Notes: generated by a model from the letters alone, not told the origin. Shown: positions 29,763 through 39,798, counted from the first letter of the stretch. The stretch: DNA of 64,000 bases from a bacterium (GCA_026224825.1 JAMFRO010000105.1:1-64000); one strand, 5' to 3'. Numbers and translations: made by a program.

Positions 29763-30344
29763 TCAATCGGCGGGGGCTTGCGGGGCGGTGGCCAGTTTGG
29801 CGCGGAGTGCGGCATAGGCGAGGTTGACGTGCTTCAGCATTTCCTCGGATTGCTTGCTGCCGTTATTCGCATCCGGATGGTGGCGTTTGGCAAGCTCTTT
29901 GTATTTGGCTTTTACCGTAGCGAAGGCTACCGGCCAAGCCAGGCCGAAGATGCCCAGGGCCTCGCGCAATTCCGCTGGTATGTCCTGCTTTGGCGGGGCT
30001 TTTGGGCGTGTGCCGAAGGCGAAGGCGTGCAGCTCTGCTTCGGCGGCTTCGTCCAGCCGGGCCTGTTTGCCTTGCTGTCCTAAAGGCCAGGTTGGGCGTT
30101 GCCAGGACGAGTCGGCACGGATCTCGACCTCGATTTCCTCGGGCGCCATACCCCTGTAATAGTCCCAGCCGGCGTTATAGGCGCGGACGTGGTCCAGGCA
30201 GAACCAGTGAAACTCGCGCAGGCTGGTGCGCGATTTCGGGGCCCGGTATTCGCCGGCATGCTCGCAGCCGGGCGTGTCGCATTGCAGCCCCGGGGCGGCT
30301 GGGTCTGGTGCGAAGGCGCGGGGCTTGCGGCTGGTCGAGATCAT
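29763..30344 (-). CDS. J-domain-containing protein
   Basis: C-terminal ALGIFGLAWPVAFATVKAKYKELAKRHHPDANNGSKQSEEMLKHVNLAYAAL; probable start MISTSRKPRAFAPDP at 30344. Confidence 0.9.
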   Translation of the reverse strand: MISTSRKPRAFAPDPAAPGLQCDTPGCEHAGEYRAPKSRTSLREFHWFCLDHVRAYNAGWDYYRGMAPEEIEVEIRADSSWQRPTWPLGQQGKQARLDEAAEAELHAFAFGTRPKAPPKQDIPAELREALGIFGLAWPVAFATVKAKYKELAKRHHPDANNGSKQSEEMLKHVNLAYAALRAKLATAPQAPAD

Positions 30345-30438
30345 GGTCTTAATGTGCGCGCTTGCCCTGAATAAGCAACATCCAGTGTGCCCATTGGATG
30401 CAATGCGGGCAGAGTTTGCACGCATGTAAGGATCGAAC

Positions 30439-30729
30439 ATGACGACGAGACGGGACCGCATCCAGCAGATCCTTAACGATGCCTTTAAGCCTGAGAGCTT
30501 GGAAATCATCGATGAGAGTGGAAAACATGCGAATCATGCCGGGCGGCAGGGGTTGCCGGCGGGGGAGACGCATTATCGTGTGGCGATGACGGCGGGGTGC
30601 CTGGCCGGGCAGTCGCGGCTGGCGCGCTCGCGGGCCGTGCATGAGGCGCTGGCGGCGGAGTTTTCGTCCGGGCTGCATGCTTTGTCCTTGTCTTTGCGTA
30701 CGCCTGAAGAGGCTGACTCGGCCGCATGA
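30439..30729 (+). CDS. BolA family protein
   Basis: RIQQILNDAFKPESLEIIDESGKHANHAG...SRLARSRAVHEALAAEFSSGLHALSLSLRTPEE. Confidence 0.9.
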   Translation: MTTRRDRIQQILNDAFKPESLEIIDESGKHANHAGRQGLPAGETHYRVAMTAGCLAGQSRLARSRAVHEALAAEFSSGLHALSLSLRTPEEADSAA

Positions 30730-31526
30730 GCGTTTTACGCCCGCATGTCCGGTTGGGGGATATGACGGCTGCGGGCTTTGCCGCGGCTGCCCAGAAATCT
30801 CCTGTTATTCTGCTGCCTTTGGGTAGCCACGAGGACCATGGGCCGCATCAGCCCATGGGCGATTATCTGCTGGCGGATATGGTGGCGGAGCGTATTGCGT
30901 TGCGTGCCACGGCGCAGGGTGTGCCGGCCTTTGTCGCACCGAGTTTGGCTTTTGGTGTGGCGGATTATTTTGGCTCAAGTCCTGGCGGGTTGGCGCTATC
31001 GCCCGAAACTTTCCGGCGTGTGCTGCAGGATGTGCTGGGCGGTCTGCTGCGGCATGGTTTGCGCAAGATCGTCATATTGAATGCTCATGGCGGCAATGTG
31101 CCGGTCATTCACGAGGTGACGCTGGGGCTCAGGCATGGCGAAGGGGTGATGATCCCGTCTTTCTATCTCTGGAAAATCGCCAGGCAGTTGATGGAACGGC
31201 GGATTGGTGTGGCGCATGGGCGGTTTGGCCATGGGGCTGAGCCGCTGCTGGCGTTGAATCTCGCCTTGCGGCCTGATTGCGTTGCGGCGGCGGAGCTGGA
31301 GGTTGAGGCGCAGGCTGCAGTGCTTGGGCTGCCGGTTGCCGGCTTCGGGACGTTGGATTTTCAGGGCCTGGCTGTTGAAGCGCCCACTGAATTTGGCGAG
31401 ACTCCTGGCGCTGCCATCGGCGCGGCCTGGCAGGCGCGTAGCGCGGCGCTGGGTGAAGAGGTTGCCGAGGCGTTGGTTGCGGCGGGCGCTGGTTTTGTGG
31501 CGCATTTTAACGCTGTATCCGGCTGA
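30726..31526 (+). CDS. Creatininase (creatinine amidohydrolase) family protein
   Basis: VILLPLGSHEDHGPHQPMGDYLLAD...NAHGGNVPVI...AHGRFGHGAEPLLAL. Confidence 0.88.
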   Translation: MSVLRPHVRLGDMTAAGFAAAAQKSPVILLPLGSHEDHGPHQPMGDYLLADMVAERIALRATAQGVPAFVAPSLAFGVADYFGSSPGGLALSPETFRRVLQDVLGGLLRHGLRKIVILNAHGGNVPVIHEVTLGLRHGEGVMIPSFYLWKIARQLMERRIGVAHGRFGHGAEPLLALNLALRPDCVAAAELEVEAQAAVLGLPVAGFGTLDFQGLAVEAPTEFGETPGAAIGAAWQARSAALGEEVAEALVAAGAGFVAHFNAVSG

Positions 31527-31544
31527 GATGAAAGCGGCCAGCCG

Positions 31545-32801
31545 ATGAGCGAGGCATTGCAGGCGCTGCCTTTTGCCGGTGTGCTGCTCTCCTTCGCCAT
31601 TCTGCCGGGCATGCTGCCGCGTTTCTGGCACCGGAACCTGATTTTCATCATCTGTGGTTGGGTTGTACTGGGTTTTGTGGTGCAGGTGCTGGCGCATGGA
31701 CCGCAGGCCGCGGTTCAGGCGATATGCGAGATCACGATCGCTGAGTTTCTGCCGTTCATGGTTTTACTCCTGGCGCTGTATGCGCTGGGCGGCGGTATCG
31801 CCATTAGAGGCGGGCCTTGGGGCCGGCCGGCGGGGAATTTGCTCCTGTTGCTGATCGGGACGCTGCTGGCGTCTGTGATGGGCACCATCGGCGCTTCGCT
31901 GCTGCTCATTCATCCACTCCTGGCGGCAAATGCGGGCAGGCGGGAGGTTCGGCATCTGGTGCTGGCGTTCATTATTCTGGTTGGGAATTGTGGCGGGGCG
32001 CTATCGCCTTTGGGTGATCCGCCGTTGTTTGTTGGATTTCTGCATGGTGTGCCGTTCTTCTGGCCGCTTACCCATTTGCTGCTGTCGCTGATTGTTGTGG
32101 CCGTGCCGGTGCTGCTGCTTTGCTACGGGGTGGACGTGTATCTGTTCCGGCGCGATGCGCGGCCGGGCGTCCAAAAATTTGCGATACGTGGGGGGCTGAA
32201 TATCGCGTTGTTGGTCCTGCTGGTGATCGTGATTCCGTTTGAGGGGGTTTGGCATCCGGGGGTGCTGAGGTTAGCCTCGCTCTCGATGCCCGGCGAGCAG
32301 TTTGCCGTGATGCTGTTTGAGATTGCTTGCATCGCTTTGTCGGAATTTTTCACCCCGCGCGCCATACGCAGCCAGAATCGCTTTGCCTGGAGTGCGATGC
32401 GGGAGATCACGATACTGTTTTTCGGTGTTTTTGCCACCATACCGCCGGTGTTTGGGCTGTTGACGCATGCTAATCTTGCCCCGGATCCGCTGACCTGGTT
32501 CTGGGCTTCCGGGATTGCGTCGGCGGTGCTCGATGCGGCGCCGACCTATCTGGTGTTCTTTGAGGCAGCAGGGGCGCATGCCGAGACACTGACCTCAGGT
32601 GCTGCGCAGTTACTGACGGCGATTGCCGCAGGTGCTGTGTATTTCGGACCTGTGACCTATCTGGGCAATGCGCCGAATTTGATGATCCGGGAGATTGCCG
32701 CGCGGCGGGGCGTGAGAATGCCCGGGTTCTTTCAATATGCCGGGGTCATGATTTTGGTCATGACCCCGCTCTATGTGCTGGGGAGCTTTCTGTTCTTTTA
32801 A
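31545..32801 (+). CDS. Sodium:proton antiporter / citrate-transporter-like (NhaD/ArsB superfamily) membrane protein
   Basis: Many TM segments; NCGGALSPLGDPPLFVGFLHGVPFFW; YLGNAPNLMIREIA. Confidence 0.85.
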   Translation: MSEALQALPFAGVLLSFAILPGMLPRFWHRNLIFIICGWVVLGFVVQVLAHGPQAAVQAICEITIAEFLPFMVLLLALYALGGGIAIRGGPWGRPAGNLLLLLIGTLLASVMGTIGASLLLIHPLLAANAGRREVRHLVLAFIILVGNCGGALSPLGDPPLFVGFLHGVPFFWPLTHLLLSLIVVAVPVLLLCYGVDVYLFRRDARPGVQKFAIRGGLNIALLVLLVIVIPFEGVWHPGVLRLASLSMPGEQFAVMLFEIACIALSEFFTPRAIRSQNRFAWSAMREITILFFGVFATIPPVFGLLTHANLAPDPLTWFWASGIASAVLDAAPTYLVFFEAAGAHAETLTSGAAQLLTAIAAGAVYFGPVTYLGNAPNLMIREIAARRGVRMPGFFQYAGVMILVMTPLYVLGSFLFF

Positions 32802-34075
32802 AGGGTCAGTGCGGCTTCCAGAATGTCGAGCCCCTCGTCGAGCTGTTCGTCGGAGATCGTCAGCGGCATCAGCAGGCGCACGGCATTGCCGTAGACGCCG
32901 CAGGACAGCAGGATCAGCCCGTTTTCCCGCGCTTTCACCAGAACGCGCTTGGTGGCGTCCGGGTCGGGCTCGGAGGTGCCGCGGGTTTTGACGATGTCGA
33001 ACGCCACCATGGCGCCGGGGCCGCGGATGTCGGCAATCGGGGCGGTGTCGTTGCGGCGGGAGATGGCTTCCAGCCGGGTTTTCATTTTTGTGCCCAGGTG
33101 ATTGGCGCGGTCGACGAGGTTTTCCTCTTCGATCACATCCAGCACCGCGAGGGCGGCGGCGATGCCGATGGGCGAGCCGGCGTAGGTGCCGCCGAGGCCG
33201 CCGGGTTCGGCCGCGTCCATGATATCCGCGCGGCCGATGATGCCGGAGAGGGGGAAACCGCCGGCGAGGGATTTGGCGATGGTCATGAGGTCGGGTTTGA
33301 CGGTGGAATGCTCGATGGCAAACATCTTGCCGGTGCGGGCAAAGCCGGTTTGGACCTCGTCGATGACCAGCAGAATGCCGTGCTGGTCGCAGATTTTGCG
33401 TAAGCCGAGCAGAAGCTCTTCCGGCGCCTGGAGGAAGCCGCCTTCTCCCTGTACGGGCTCCAGCACGATGGCGGCGGTGCGTTCGGGCTCGATATCGGCG
33501 CGGAACAGCATCTCGATATAGCGCAGGCTCTCTTGCACCGTTACCTCGAAGGTGTGGTGCGGGAAGGGCACGTGGTAGACTTCGGACGGCAGGGGGCCAA
33601 ATTTTTTCTTATAAGGTAGGACCTTGCCGGTCATCGCCATGGTCAGCATGGTGCGGCCGTGATAGCCGCCGGCGAAGGTGATGATGCCGGAGCGGCCAGT
33701 TGCCGCACGGGCCAGTTTCACCGCGTTTTCGAGCGCTTCGGCGCCGGTGGTGAAGAAGATGGTCTTGGCCGGGCCTTCGATGGGTGCCAGCGCATTCAGC
33801 CGCTCGGCCAGTGCGATGTAATTCTCGTAGGGCGTGACCTGGAAGCAGGTATGGGAGAAATGCGAGAGCTGCTCGGCTACGGCTGCCATCACTTTGGGGT
33901 GGCGATGCCCGGTGTTGAGCACGGCGATGCCGCCGGCGAAGTCGATGTATTTTTTGCCTTCGACATCCCATAGCGTCGCGTTTTCCGCATGCGCGGCGAA
34001 AACGGGATGGGCGTTGGAAACGCCGCGTGGGATGGCAGCCTGGCGCCGGGCAAAAAGTTCGCTATTCGTGCTCAT
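32798..34075 (-). CDS. gabT: 4-aminobutyrate aminotransferase
   Basis: Class-III aminotransferase; FAGGIAVLNTGHRHPKV...FTTGAEALENAVKLARAATGRSGIITFAGGYHGRTMLTMAMTGK; LLVIDEVQTGFARTGKMFAIEH. Confidence 0.92.
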   Translation of the reverse strand: MSTNSELFARRQAAIPRGVSNAHPVFAAHAENATLWDVEGKKYIDFAGGIAVLNTGHRHPKVMAAVAEQLSHFSHTCFQVTPYENYIALAERLNALAPIEGPAKTIFFTTGAEALENAVKLARAATGRSGIITFAGGYHGRTMLTMAMTGKVLPYKKKFGPLPSEVYHVPFPHHTFEVTVQESLRYIEMLFRADIEPERTAAIVLEPVQGEGGFLQAPEELLLGLRKICDQHGILLVIDEVQTGFARTGKMFAIEHSTVKPDLMTIAKSLAGGFPLSGIIGRADIMDAAEPGGLGGTYAGSPIGIAAALAVLDVIEEENLVDRANHLGTKMKTRLEAISRRNDTAPIADIRGPGAMVAFDIVKTRGTSEPDPDATKRVLVKARENGLILLSCGVYGNAVRLLMPLTISDEQLDEGLDILEAALTL

Positions 34076-34096
34076 GCGGGGGTCTCCTTTGTAAGG

Positions 34097-34139
34097 TGCG
34101 GACGCATTAACAAGTGAAGATGCGGACGCATTAACAAGT
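34097..34139. repeat. Two direct repeats of TGCGGACGCATTAACAAGT upstream of gabT
   Basis: Identical 19-mers at 34097-34115 and 34121-34139, 24-bp period. Confidence 0.9.
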
Positions 34140-34182
34140 TGGGTGTTGCTGTAAATGTGGTGTGGGAGATGGCTGCCCTGAG

Positions 34183-34887
34183 CTATTGCGGCGGTGGGGC
34201 GCAGAGGTACATGAATTGTGTGCTCACATCGACATCCGTGATGGTTTTGGCACGCCGGGCGATGGCCTCTTTATCAGTGCCCCATTGTTCTTCCTGCCAG
34301 AGCTCGTCGAGGAAGGCGGCATCGCATGCTGCTTGCGGGGTGAGGGTTTTGGCCGTGAGCGCCAGGCCGAGGATCAGGCTGCCCAGGGCCGGGACGATGA
34401 CGCCGAGGGCGGCGATCGTGTGGTCGCTATGGGTGGAGAGGATGTTACGCAATGCCGCGCCGGTGCTGGGCGGCTGGTTGATGGGTATCAGCCCTGCTGT
34501 GCTCAGCAATTGCAGGCTGTGCGTTGTTTCAGCCCATTGCAGCCAGGGATCCCAGATGGCGCTCTGCCGGGTGACGAGATCGTCCGGGGTTTCGGCGCGG
34601 TAGCAGAGCAGATCGTTCATGCCATAGGCGGCGAGTTGGTTGATGATCTCGGTGCGGTGTGGGGCAATGCGCTCCTGCGCCGTGCTGGCCAGGCGGGTGA
34701 ACGGCAGGTTTTCGGGGGAAAAATTCTGCGGTGCGTTGGCCCATTCGTCGGCGATGGCTTCGGCCAAGGGGAGGAAGGAGACGATGAGCGGCTTGCCGCT
34801 TGGCAGTTTGACGGGGCGGCCGTCGAGCTCGACGGCATGCCCATCGCCCTGGGTGATGATGATCGCGGTTTTCCAGAAGCGTTTCAT
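34183..34887 (-). CDS. ATP12-like chaperone family protein
   Basis: KRFWKTAIIITQGDGHAVELDGRPVKLPSGKPLIVSFLPLAEAIADEW...LLCYRAETPDDLVTRQSAIWDPWLQW. Confidence 0.88.
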   Translation of the reverse strand: MKRFWKTAIIITQGDGHAVELDGRPVKLPSGKPLIVSFLPLAEAIADEWANAPQNFSPENLPFTRLASTAQERIAPHRTEIINQLAAYGMNDLLCYRAETPDDLVTRQSAIWDPWLQWAETTHSLQLLSTAGLIPINQPPSTGAALRNILSTHSDHTIAALGVIVPALGSLILGLALTAKTLTPQAACDAAFLDELWQEEQWGTDKEAIARRAKTITDVDVSTQFMYLCAPPPQ

Positions 34888-37391
34888 GGGCTGAGCAGTG
34901 AGTTCAGCAGGTTTTTTGGGGCGTTGCTGTTGGCCGGGACGGCGGAAGTGATGGGGCCGGTTTGAGGAGGTGCGTCGGGGCCGGGCTGGCCAAACCGTGC
35001 GGTAGCGAGGGTGGCGGAGCAGATATCCGGCCGTGCGGGCGGGGCGGTGGCGGGCGCTGGTGCCGGTGCAGCGGCGGGTGGTTGTGGGGTGGCTGCCAGT
35101 TTGGGCTGGGCAAAGCTGCCGCCGAGCTGCAGCGGAGCGCCGTTGGCGGGCTGGAACGTCACATTGTAGCTTTCTTCGCCGAGGTTCAGGCTGCCGGCGC
35201 CTTGCAAGAACAATTGGCTGGAGTCGAGGCCGAAGGTTTTGAGCGTTGCCATGCCTTGGGTAGCGTCGATGAACAGGCCGAAGCAGCGGATGGTGGCGGG
35301 AATGTTTGCGGCAGGCGGCAGGCCGGCGGCGGTTTCGAGCGGGCCGAAGATGCTGGTGAGTTGGCTGGCATCGATCTGGCTGTTGACGGAGGCCAGGCCG
35401 AGCTGGCCGCTGAGGTTTGCCGCTATGGCGTGCGGGGTGTTGCCGGTGCTTGTCGCGGTGAGTTGGAGTTGCAGATTGCCTTGCGCTGTGCCGGCCAGGC
35501 CGAATGTTTTGAGCAATGGGCCGAGGGCCAGGGCGGGGGCTTTGATGGATAAGGCTTCGGCAGCGGTCGTGCTCGATGCGTCCAGGCTGGCGCTGGCGGT
35601 GAGATTGCCGCCGGGGACTTCCCCGGTGAACGGATCGATCGTCAACTTGCTGCCGGCGAGCTGGGCGGTGGCTTGCAGCGCCGTATAGGTTGCGCCGTTC
35701 CAGGTGACGTTATCAGCCGCGAGCTGGATATTGGCATTGCCCCATGAGAGGAAGCTGAGTGGCAGGGCTGTGTCCGGGATGATTGTTGCGCTTGTTGCCG
35801 TCGGCGTTGTTGGGGCCGTGGCGGGTGCTGTTGGCGTGGTCGGTGCGGGGAAGGCGGCCAGCAGCGCGTCCACATTTGCTTGTGTGAAATTGAGGGTGAG
35901 CTGCAGTTTGGGCTGTGGCGTGAGGTTCAGCGTGGCGGCGCCGCCGAAAGCGGCGTTGTCCATGGTGACGATCAGATCGTCCAGCCCGGCGGCGTTGTAC
36001 AAGCCTTCTCCGCCGGGATCGATCAGGCTGGTTTGCAGGGCAATGTGTTTCCAGGCGGGGAGCGGCGTGCCGGCGGCGGCGGACAGGGCTGACAGATCTG
36101 GGATGTTGGCGGTCATGGCCAAAGCGGTTCCCGATAATGTCTGTGGTGTGGAGATGGCCCCGGTGATCGAGGCGGTGGCGTTGCCGAGTTGGGCCGTGAG
36201 GGAGATGGGGAAGCTGCCGGATACGGCCGTGCCCGTGGGCAACAAGGCGGGGTTGAGCAGGGTCTGCAGGGCGCCAAACTGGCCTTGCATGCTGAAGTTG
36301 TCGCTACCTGATGTGCCGCTTGCGGTGACCGCAAGCGGCTGATCCAGCCCAGCCATGCTGAGGTTCAGCCCATTCAGGATCAGGCCCGGGCGGAACGCCG
36401 ATAGATCGGATTTTCCGGCGGTGAGGCTTGCGTTGGTGATGGCCGGGAGGGTTGCGTTACGGTCTCTGAGCTGTGCTGAGCCGGTGATGTTTTGAATGGG
36501 GGGGAGGGTCAATCGGCCCGCCAGCCCCGGCGGCAGGGCTTGTCCCAGCGTGTTCAGGTTGGGGATGTTCAGGTTAAGGGCCAGATCGTAGCCGCTGGCA
36601 TCGCGCGGGCGTTTGACCGTGCCGGTGACGCTTAACGTGGCGCCGGCCAAGGTAAGGTCGAGGTTGAGTGGCCAGGGGGCGGTGCCGATGCCGGAGAAAC
36701 GCTCGATGGGGCCGACGATGCCGGTGATGCCGAACGGGGTGGCGCCAATTTCAGCCTGGGCATCAAGATGCAGTGGTGTTGAGAGCGAGTCGGCGGTGCC
36801 GGTGAGTGTGGTGAAATGGATCACCCCGGCGGTTTTGCCGTTATCGGCCTGTATGGTGAAGACGCCGTTTTCGACCTCGACGGCTTCCAGGGCGACTTTG
36901 ATGCGGGAGTCGAGAAACGGCATGGCTCCGGCGGTGGGATGCACGTAAGCGGTTGAAAAATCCCAATTCGCATTGCCGTTTTTCTGCCGCTCCAGGGTCA
37001 GATGCGGGGCGACCAGCACCAGTTTCAATATGTCTACACGGTCGGAAAACAGCGGGAGCAAGGCGATTTCCGCGCGCAGGCCGACGAGCGTGAGAACGTT
37101 GCGGTCAGGGAAGCCGGGTGGGTTGGCGATGGCGATATCGCTGGCCTGGATGGCTGGGGTGAGGGACCAGCGTATTGTGACCGGGCCGTTCAGCGTGACC
37201 GGCCGCCCGGTGATCTGCTCCAGGGCGGCGACCAATGCCGGGGCGTAGCGGTTGGGGTTGAAACTCTGCAGGACGAAGGCGGTGCCCAGCGCTGCGATGA
37301 GCAAAGGGAGTGCTATGACCGCCGCCAAACGCCATAATAGGAATCTGCGGAAGGATGGCTGTGTCCTGGAATCGGCTTTTGGCTGGGTCAT
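34884..37391 (-). CDS. AsmA family protein
   Basis: N-terminal TM then YAPALVAALEQITGRPVTLNGPVTIRWSLTPAIQASDIAIANPPGFPDRNVLTLVGLRAEIALLPL; 835 aa. Confidence 0.88.
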   Translation of the reverse strand: MTQPKADSRTQPSFRRFLLWRLAAVIALPLLIAALGTAFVLQSFNPNRYAPALVAALEQITGRPVTLNGPVTIRWSLTPAIQASDIAIANPPGFPDRNVLTLVGLRAEIALLPLFSDRVDILKLVLVAPHLTLERQKNGNANWDFSTAYVHPTAGAMPFLDSRIKVALEAVEVENGVFTIQADNGKTAGVIHFTTLTGTADSLSTPLHLDAQAEIGATPFGITGIVGPIERFSGIGTAPWPLNLDLTLAGATLSVTGTVKRPRDASGYDLALNLNIPNLNTLGQALPPGLAGRLTLPPIQNITGSAQLRDRNATLPAITNASLTAGKSDLSAFRPGLILNGLNLSMAGLDQPLAVTASGTSGSDNFSMQGQFGALQTLLNPALLPTGTAVSGSFPISLTAQLGNATASITGAISTPQTLSGTALAMTANIPDLSALSAAAGTPLPAWKHIALQTSLIDPGGEGLYNAAGLDDLIVTMDNAAFGGAATLNLTPQPKLQLTLNFTQANVDALLAAFPAPTTPTAPATAPTTPTATSATIIPDTALPLSFLSWGNANIQLAADNVTWNGATYTALQATAQLAGSKLTIDPFTGEVPGGNLTASASLDASSTTAAEALSIKAPALALGPLLKTFGLAGTAQGNLQLQLTATSTGNTPHAIAANLSGQLGLASVNSQIDASQLTSIFGPLETAAGLPPAANIPATIRCFGLFIDATQGMATLKTFGLDSSQLFLQGAGSLNLGEESYNVTFQPANGAPLQLGGSFAQPKLAATPQPPAAAPAPAPATAPPARPDICSATLATARFGQPGPDAPPQTGPITSAVPANSNAPKNLLNSLLSP

Positions 37392-37489
37392 GCGGCTGCC
37401 AAATAATCGGTTTTGACCTGATATACGAGGGGTAAGCTTGTGAAGTCCGGAAAGTCGCGCTAGACGGCGCGGCTTGGGATGGAACTAAA

Positions 37490-37574
37490 GCGGGCGTGGT
37501 GAAACTGGTAGACACGCCAGATTTAGGTTCTGGTGGCGAAAGTCATGGGGGTTCAAGTCCCTCCGCCCGCACCA
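37490..37574 (+). tRNA. tRNA-Leu (anticodon TAG), CCA encoded
   Basis: GCGGGCGTGGTGAAACTGGTAGACACGCCAGATTTAGGTTCTGGTGGCGAAAGTC...GGTTCAAGTCCCTCCGCCCGCACCA; acceptor stem GCGGGCG/CGCCCGC, long variable arm. Confidence 0.95.
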
Positions 37575-37614
37575 TATTTTGTTATGTTGTTGATTTTTGA
37601 GGATATTTTCGTCC

Positions 37615-38937
37615 ATGCAGGTTACAGAAACGCTCTCCTACGGCTTGAAGCGCGGCTTTACGGTCGTGGTTCCCGAACCCGAGCTGGCCGCCAAGCGTGA
37701 GAAGCGTTTGGCTGAGCTGAGCAAGACCATGCAGATACCGGGGTTCCGGCCGGGCAAGGTGCCGCTCTCGATGGTGCGCAAGCGCTATGGCGAAGCCGTG
37801 GCGGCGGAGATTCTGGAGGCGACGGTGAATGACGCCTCCGACCGCCTGCTCTCCGAGCGTAACCTGCGCCCTGCCATGCAGCCGAAGCTGGAGATCACCA
37901 AGCCCGGCCAGGATTCCGATCTGGAGTTCACGGTTGAGATGGAAATCCTTCCCGAAGTGGCGCTGCCGGATATCTCGGACATCACGCTGAGCAAGCCAGT
38001 GGCGGCTGTGACCGAAGAGGCTGTGGCCAAGTCGCTGGCTAATCTCGCCGAGCAGCGCAAATCCTATCAGCCGGTTGAAGAGGCCCGCCCGGCTGTTGCC
38101 GGCGAGCAGTTGAAGGTGGATTTCATTGGCCGCATCGATGGCGTGCCGTTTGATGGCGGTACGGCCTCCGATGTCGATGTGATCGTCGCCGGGCCTGGCT
38201 TTATTCCTGGCTTTACCGAGCAATTGGAAGGTGTTTCCGTCGGCGAGACGCGTACGATTCAGGTGAATTTTCCTGAGGATTACGGCGCCAAGGAGCTGGC
38301 CGGCAGGCAGGCTGAATTCGAGATTACAGTGAAATCTCTGGCGGTTGCCCAGGTTCCGGCGATTGACGATGAGCTGGCGAAGGCCTTGGGGCTGGAGTCG
38401 GTGGACGACCTCAAAACCAAGGTGACCGAGCAGATCACCCGTGAATTTGACCAGTTGAGCCGTGTGAAGCTGAAGCGTGGCCTGTTGGACGCGCTGGCTG
38501 AGCGGGCCCAGTTTGCCGCACCTGTGTCGCTGGTCGACGCCGAGTTTGCGGAAATTTGGCGCCAGGTTGAGGCTGCCAAGGAAGCGGGCCAGGAAGATCC
38601 TGAGGATGCCGCGAAGGAAGAGGCGGTGTTGCGCGCGGATTATCAGGCGATTGCCGACCGCCGCGTGCGGTTGGGGCTGCTGGTGGCCGAGATCGGCCGT
38701 GCCAATGAGGTTCAGGTCACCGACCAGGAGCTGCAGCGGGCGATGTTCAATGAAGCCATGCGCTACGGGCAGCAGGCCATGCAGGTTGTGGAGTTCTTCC
38801 GTAAGAATCCGCAGCAGTTGGAGCGCTTCCGCGGGCCGATTTTCGAGGATAAGGTTGTTGACCTGCTCCTCGGCCAGGTGAAGCAGGAAGAGGTGAGTGT
38901 CACCCCGGATGAGCTGGCGGCTGATTCGGAATCTTAA
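37615..38937 (+). CDS. tig: Trigger factor
   Basis: MQVTETLSYGLKRGFTVVVPEPELAAKREKRLAELSKTMQIPGFRPGKVPLSMVRKRYG. Confidence 0.96.
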   Translation: MQVTETLSYGLKRGFTVVVPEPELAAKREKRLAELSKTMQIPGFRPGKVPLSMVRKRYGEAVAAEILEATVNDASDRLLSERNLRPAMQPKLEITKPGQDSDLEFTVEMEILPEVALPDISDITLSKPVAAVTEEAVAKSLANLAEQRKSYQPVEEARPAVAGEQLKVDFIGRIDGVPFDGGTASDVDVIVAGPGFIPGFTEQLEGVSVGETRTIQVNFPEDYGAKELAGRQAEFEITVKSLAVAQVPAIDDELAKALGLESVDDLKTKVTEQITREFDQLSRVKLKRGLLDALAERAQFAAPVSLVDAEFAEIWRQVEAAKEAGQEDPEDAAKEEAVLRADYQAIADRRVRLGLLVAEIGRANEVQVTDQELQRAMFNEAMRYGQQAMQVVEFFRKNPQQLERFRGPIFEDKVVDLLLGQVKQEEVSVTPDELAADSES

Positions 38938-38997
38938 CGCGGCACTAGACGCGGCCGTATGATCCTCTAACTTGACTGAGTGACGTTCTGTCCCGCT

Positions 38998-39028
38998 CAC
39001 ATCGCGGCCTAAAAATTGGCGCGATGTG
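38998..39028 (+). promoter_or_regulatory. 9-bp inverted repeat in the clpP leader
   Basis: CACATCGCG - 13 nt - CGCGATGTG about 20 nt upstream of the clpP ATG. Confidence 0.5.
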
Positions 39029-39048
39029 ATGCCGGGGGGGACGGTTAT

Positions 39049-39735
39049 ATGAATGGGGATATAGAGACGATGTGGGACCGTGATCCAGTCGAAATTTATA
39101 ACAACAACCTCGTGCCGATGGTTGTCGAGCAGACGGCGCGCGGCGAGCGCTCCTATGATATTTACTCGCGCCTGCTGAAGGAGCGGATCATCTTTCTGAC
39201 CGGTCAGGTTTATGATCAGGTCAGTGCGTTGATCTGCGCACAGTTGCTGTTTCTCGAGAGCGAGAATCCGAACAAGGAAATTTCCTTTTATATCAATAGC
39301 CCCGGCGGCGTTGTGTCGTCCGGCCTCGCGATTTACGACACCATGCAATATATCCGTTCGCCGGTGAGTACGGTGTGCATCGGCCAGGCCGCCTCGATGG
39401 GCAGCCTGCTGCTGTGTGCAGGTGAGAAGGGCAAGCGTTTTGCACTGCCGAATGCGCGGGTGATGGTGCATCAGCCGTCTGGCGGGGCGCAGGGGCAGGC
39501 TACGGACATCGAGATCCAGGCGCGCGAAATTCTGAACCTGCGTAAAAGGTTGAACCAGATTTATGTGGATCATACCGGCCAACCGCTGGAAGCCATTGAA
39601 GCCAAGCTGGAGCGCGATAGCTATATGTCTGCCCAGGAGGCCAAAGAGTTTGGCCTGGTGGACGAGGTGGTGAAGAGCCAGCCGGCCGTGCCGGATGGCA
39701 AGACTGACAAGGCTGAAAGCGGCGAAACCGCTTAA
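39049..39735 (+). CDS. clpP: ATP-dependent Clp protease proteolytic subunit
   Basis: Catalytic region [50 protein letters not shown]. Confidence 0.96.
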   Translation: MNGDIETMWDRDPVEIYNNNLVPMVVEQTARGERSYDIYSRLLKERIIFLTGQVYDQVSALICAQLLFLESENPNKEISFYINSPGGVVSSGLAIYDTMQYIRSPVSTVCIGQAASMGSLLLCAGEKGKRFALPNARVMVHQPSGGAQGQATDIEIQAREILNLRKRLNQIYVDHTGQPLEAIEAKLERDSYMSAQEAKEFGLVDEVVKSQPAVPDGKTDKAESGETA

Positions 39736-39763
39736 AACCAGCAGGGCTGTTTCGATGTGATGG

Positions 39764-39798
39764 AACCGCCCTGAATCGGACGATTCGGGGCGGTTTTT
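39764..39798 (+). terminator. Intrinsic terminator after clpP
   Basis: AACCGCCCTGAATCG ga CGATTCGGGGCGGTTTTT. Confidence 0.8.

Noticed and set aside
37582-39582. 666-aa minus-strand ORF antisense to tig and clpP
   Set aside because: Same artifact. It spans two real genes and their spacer, with no family signature.
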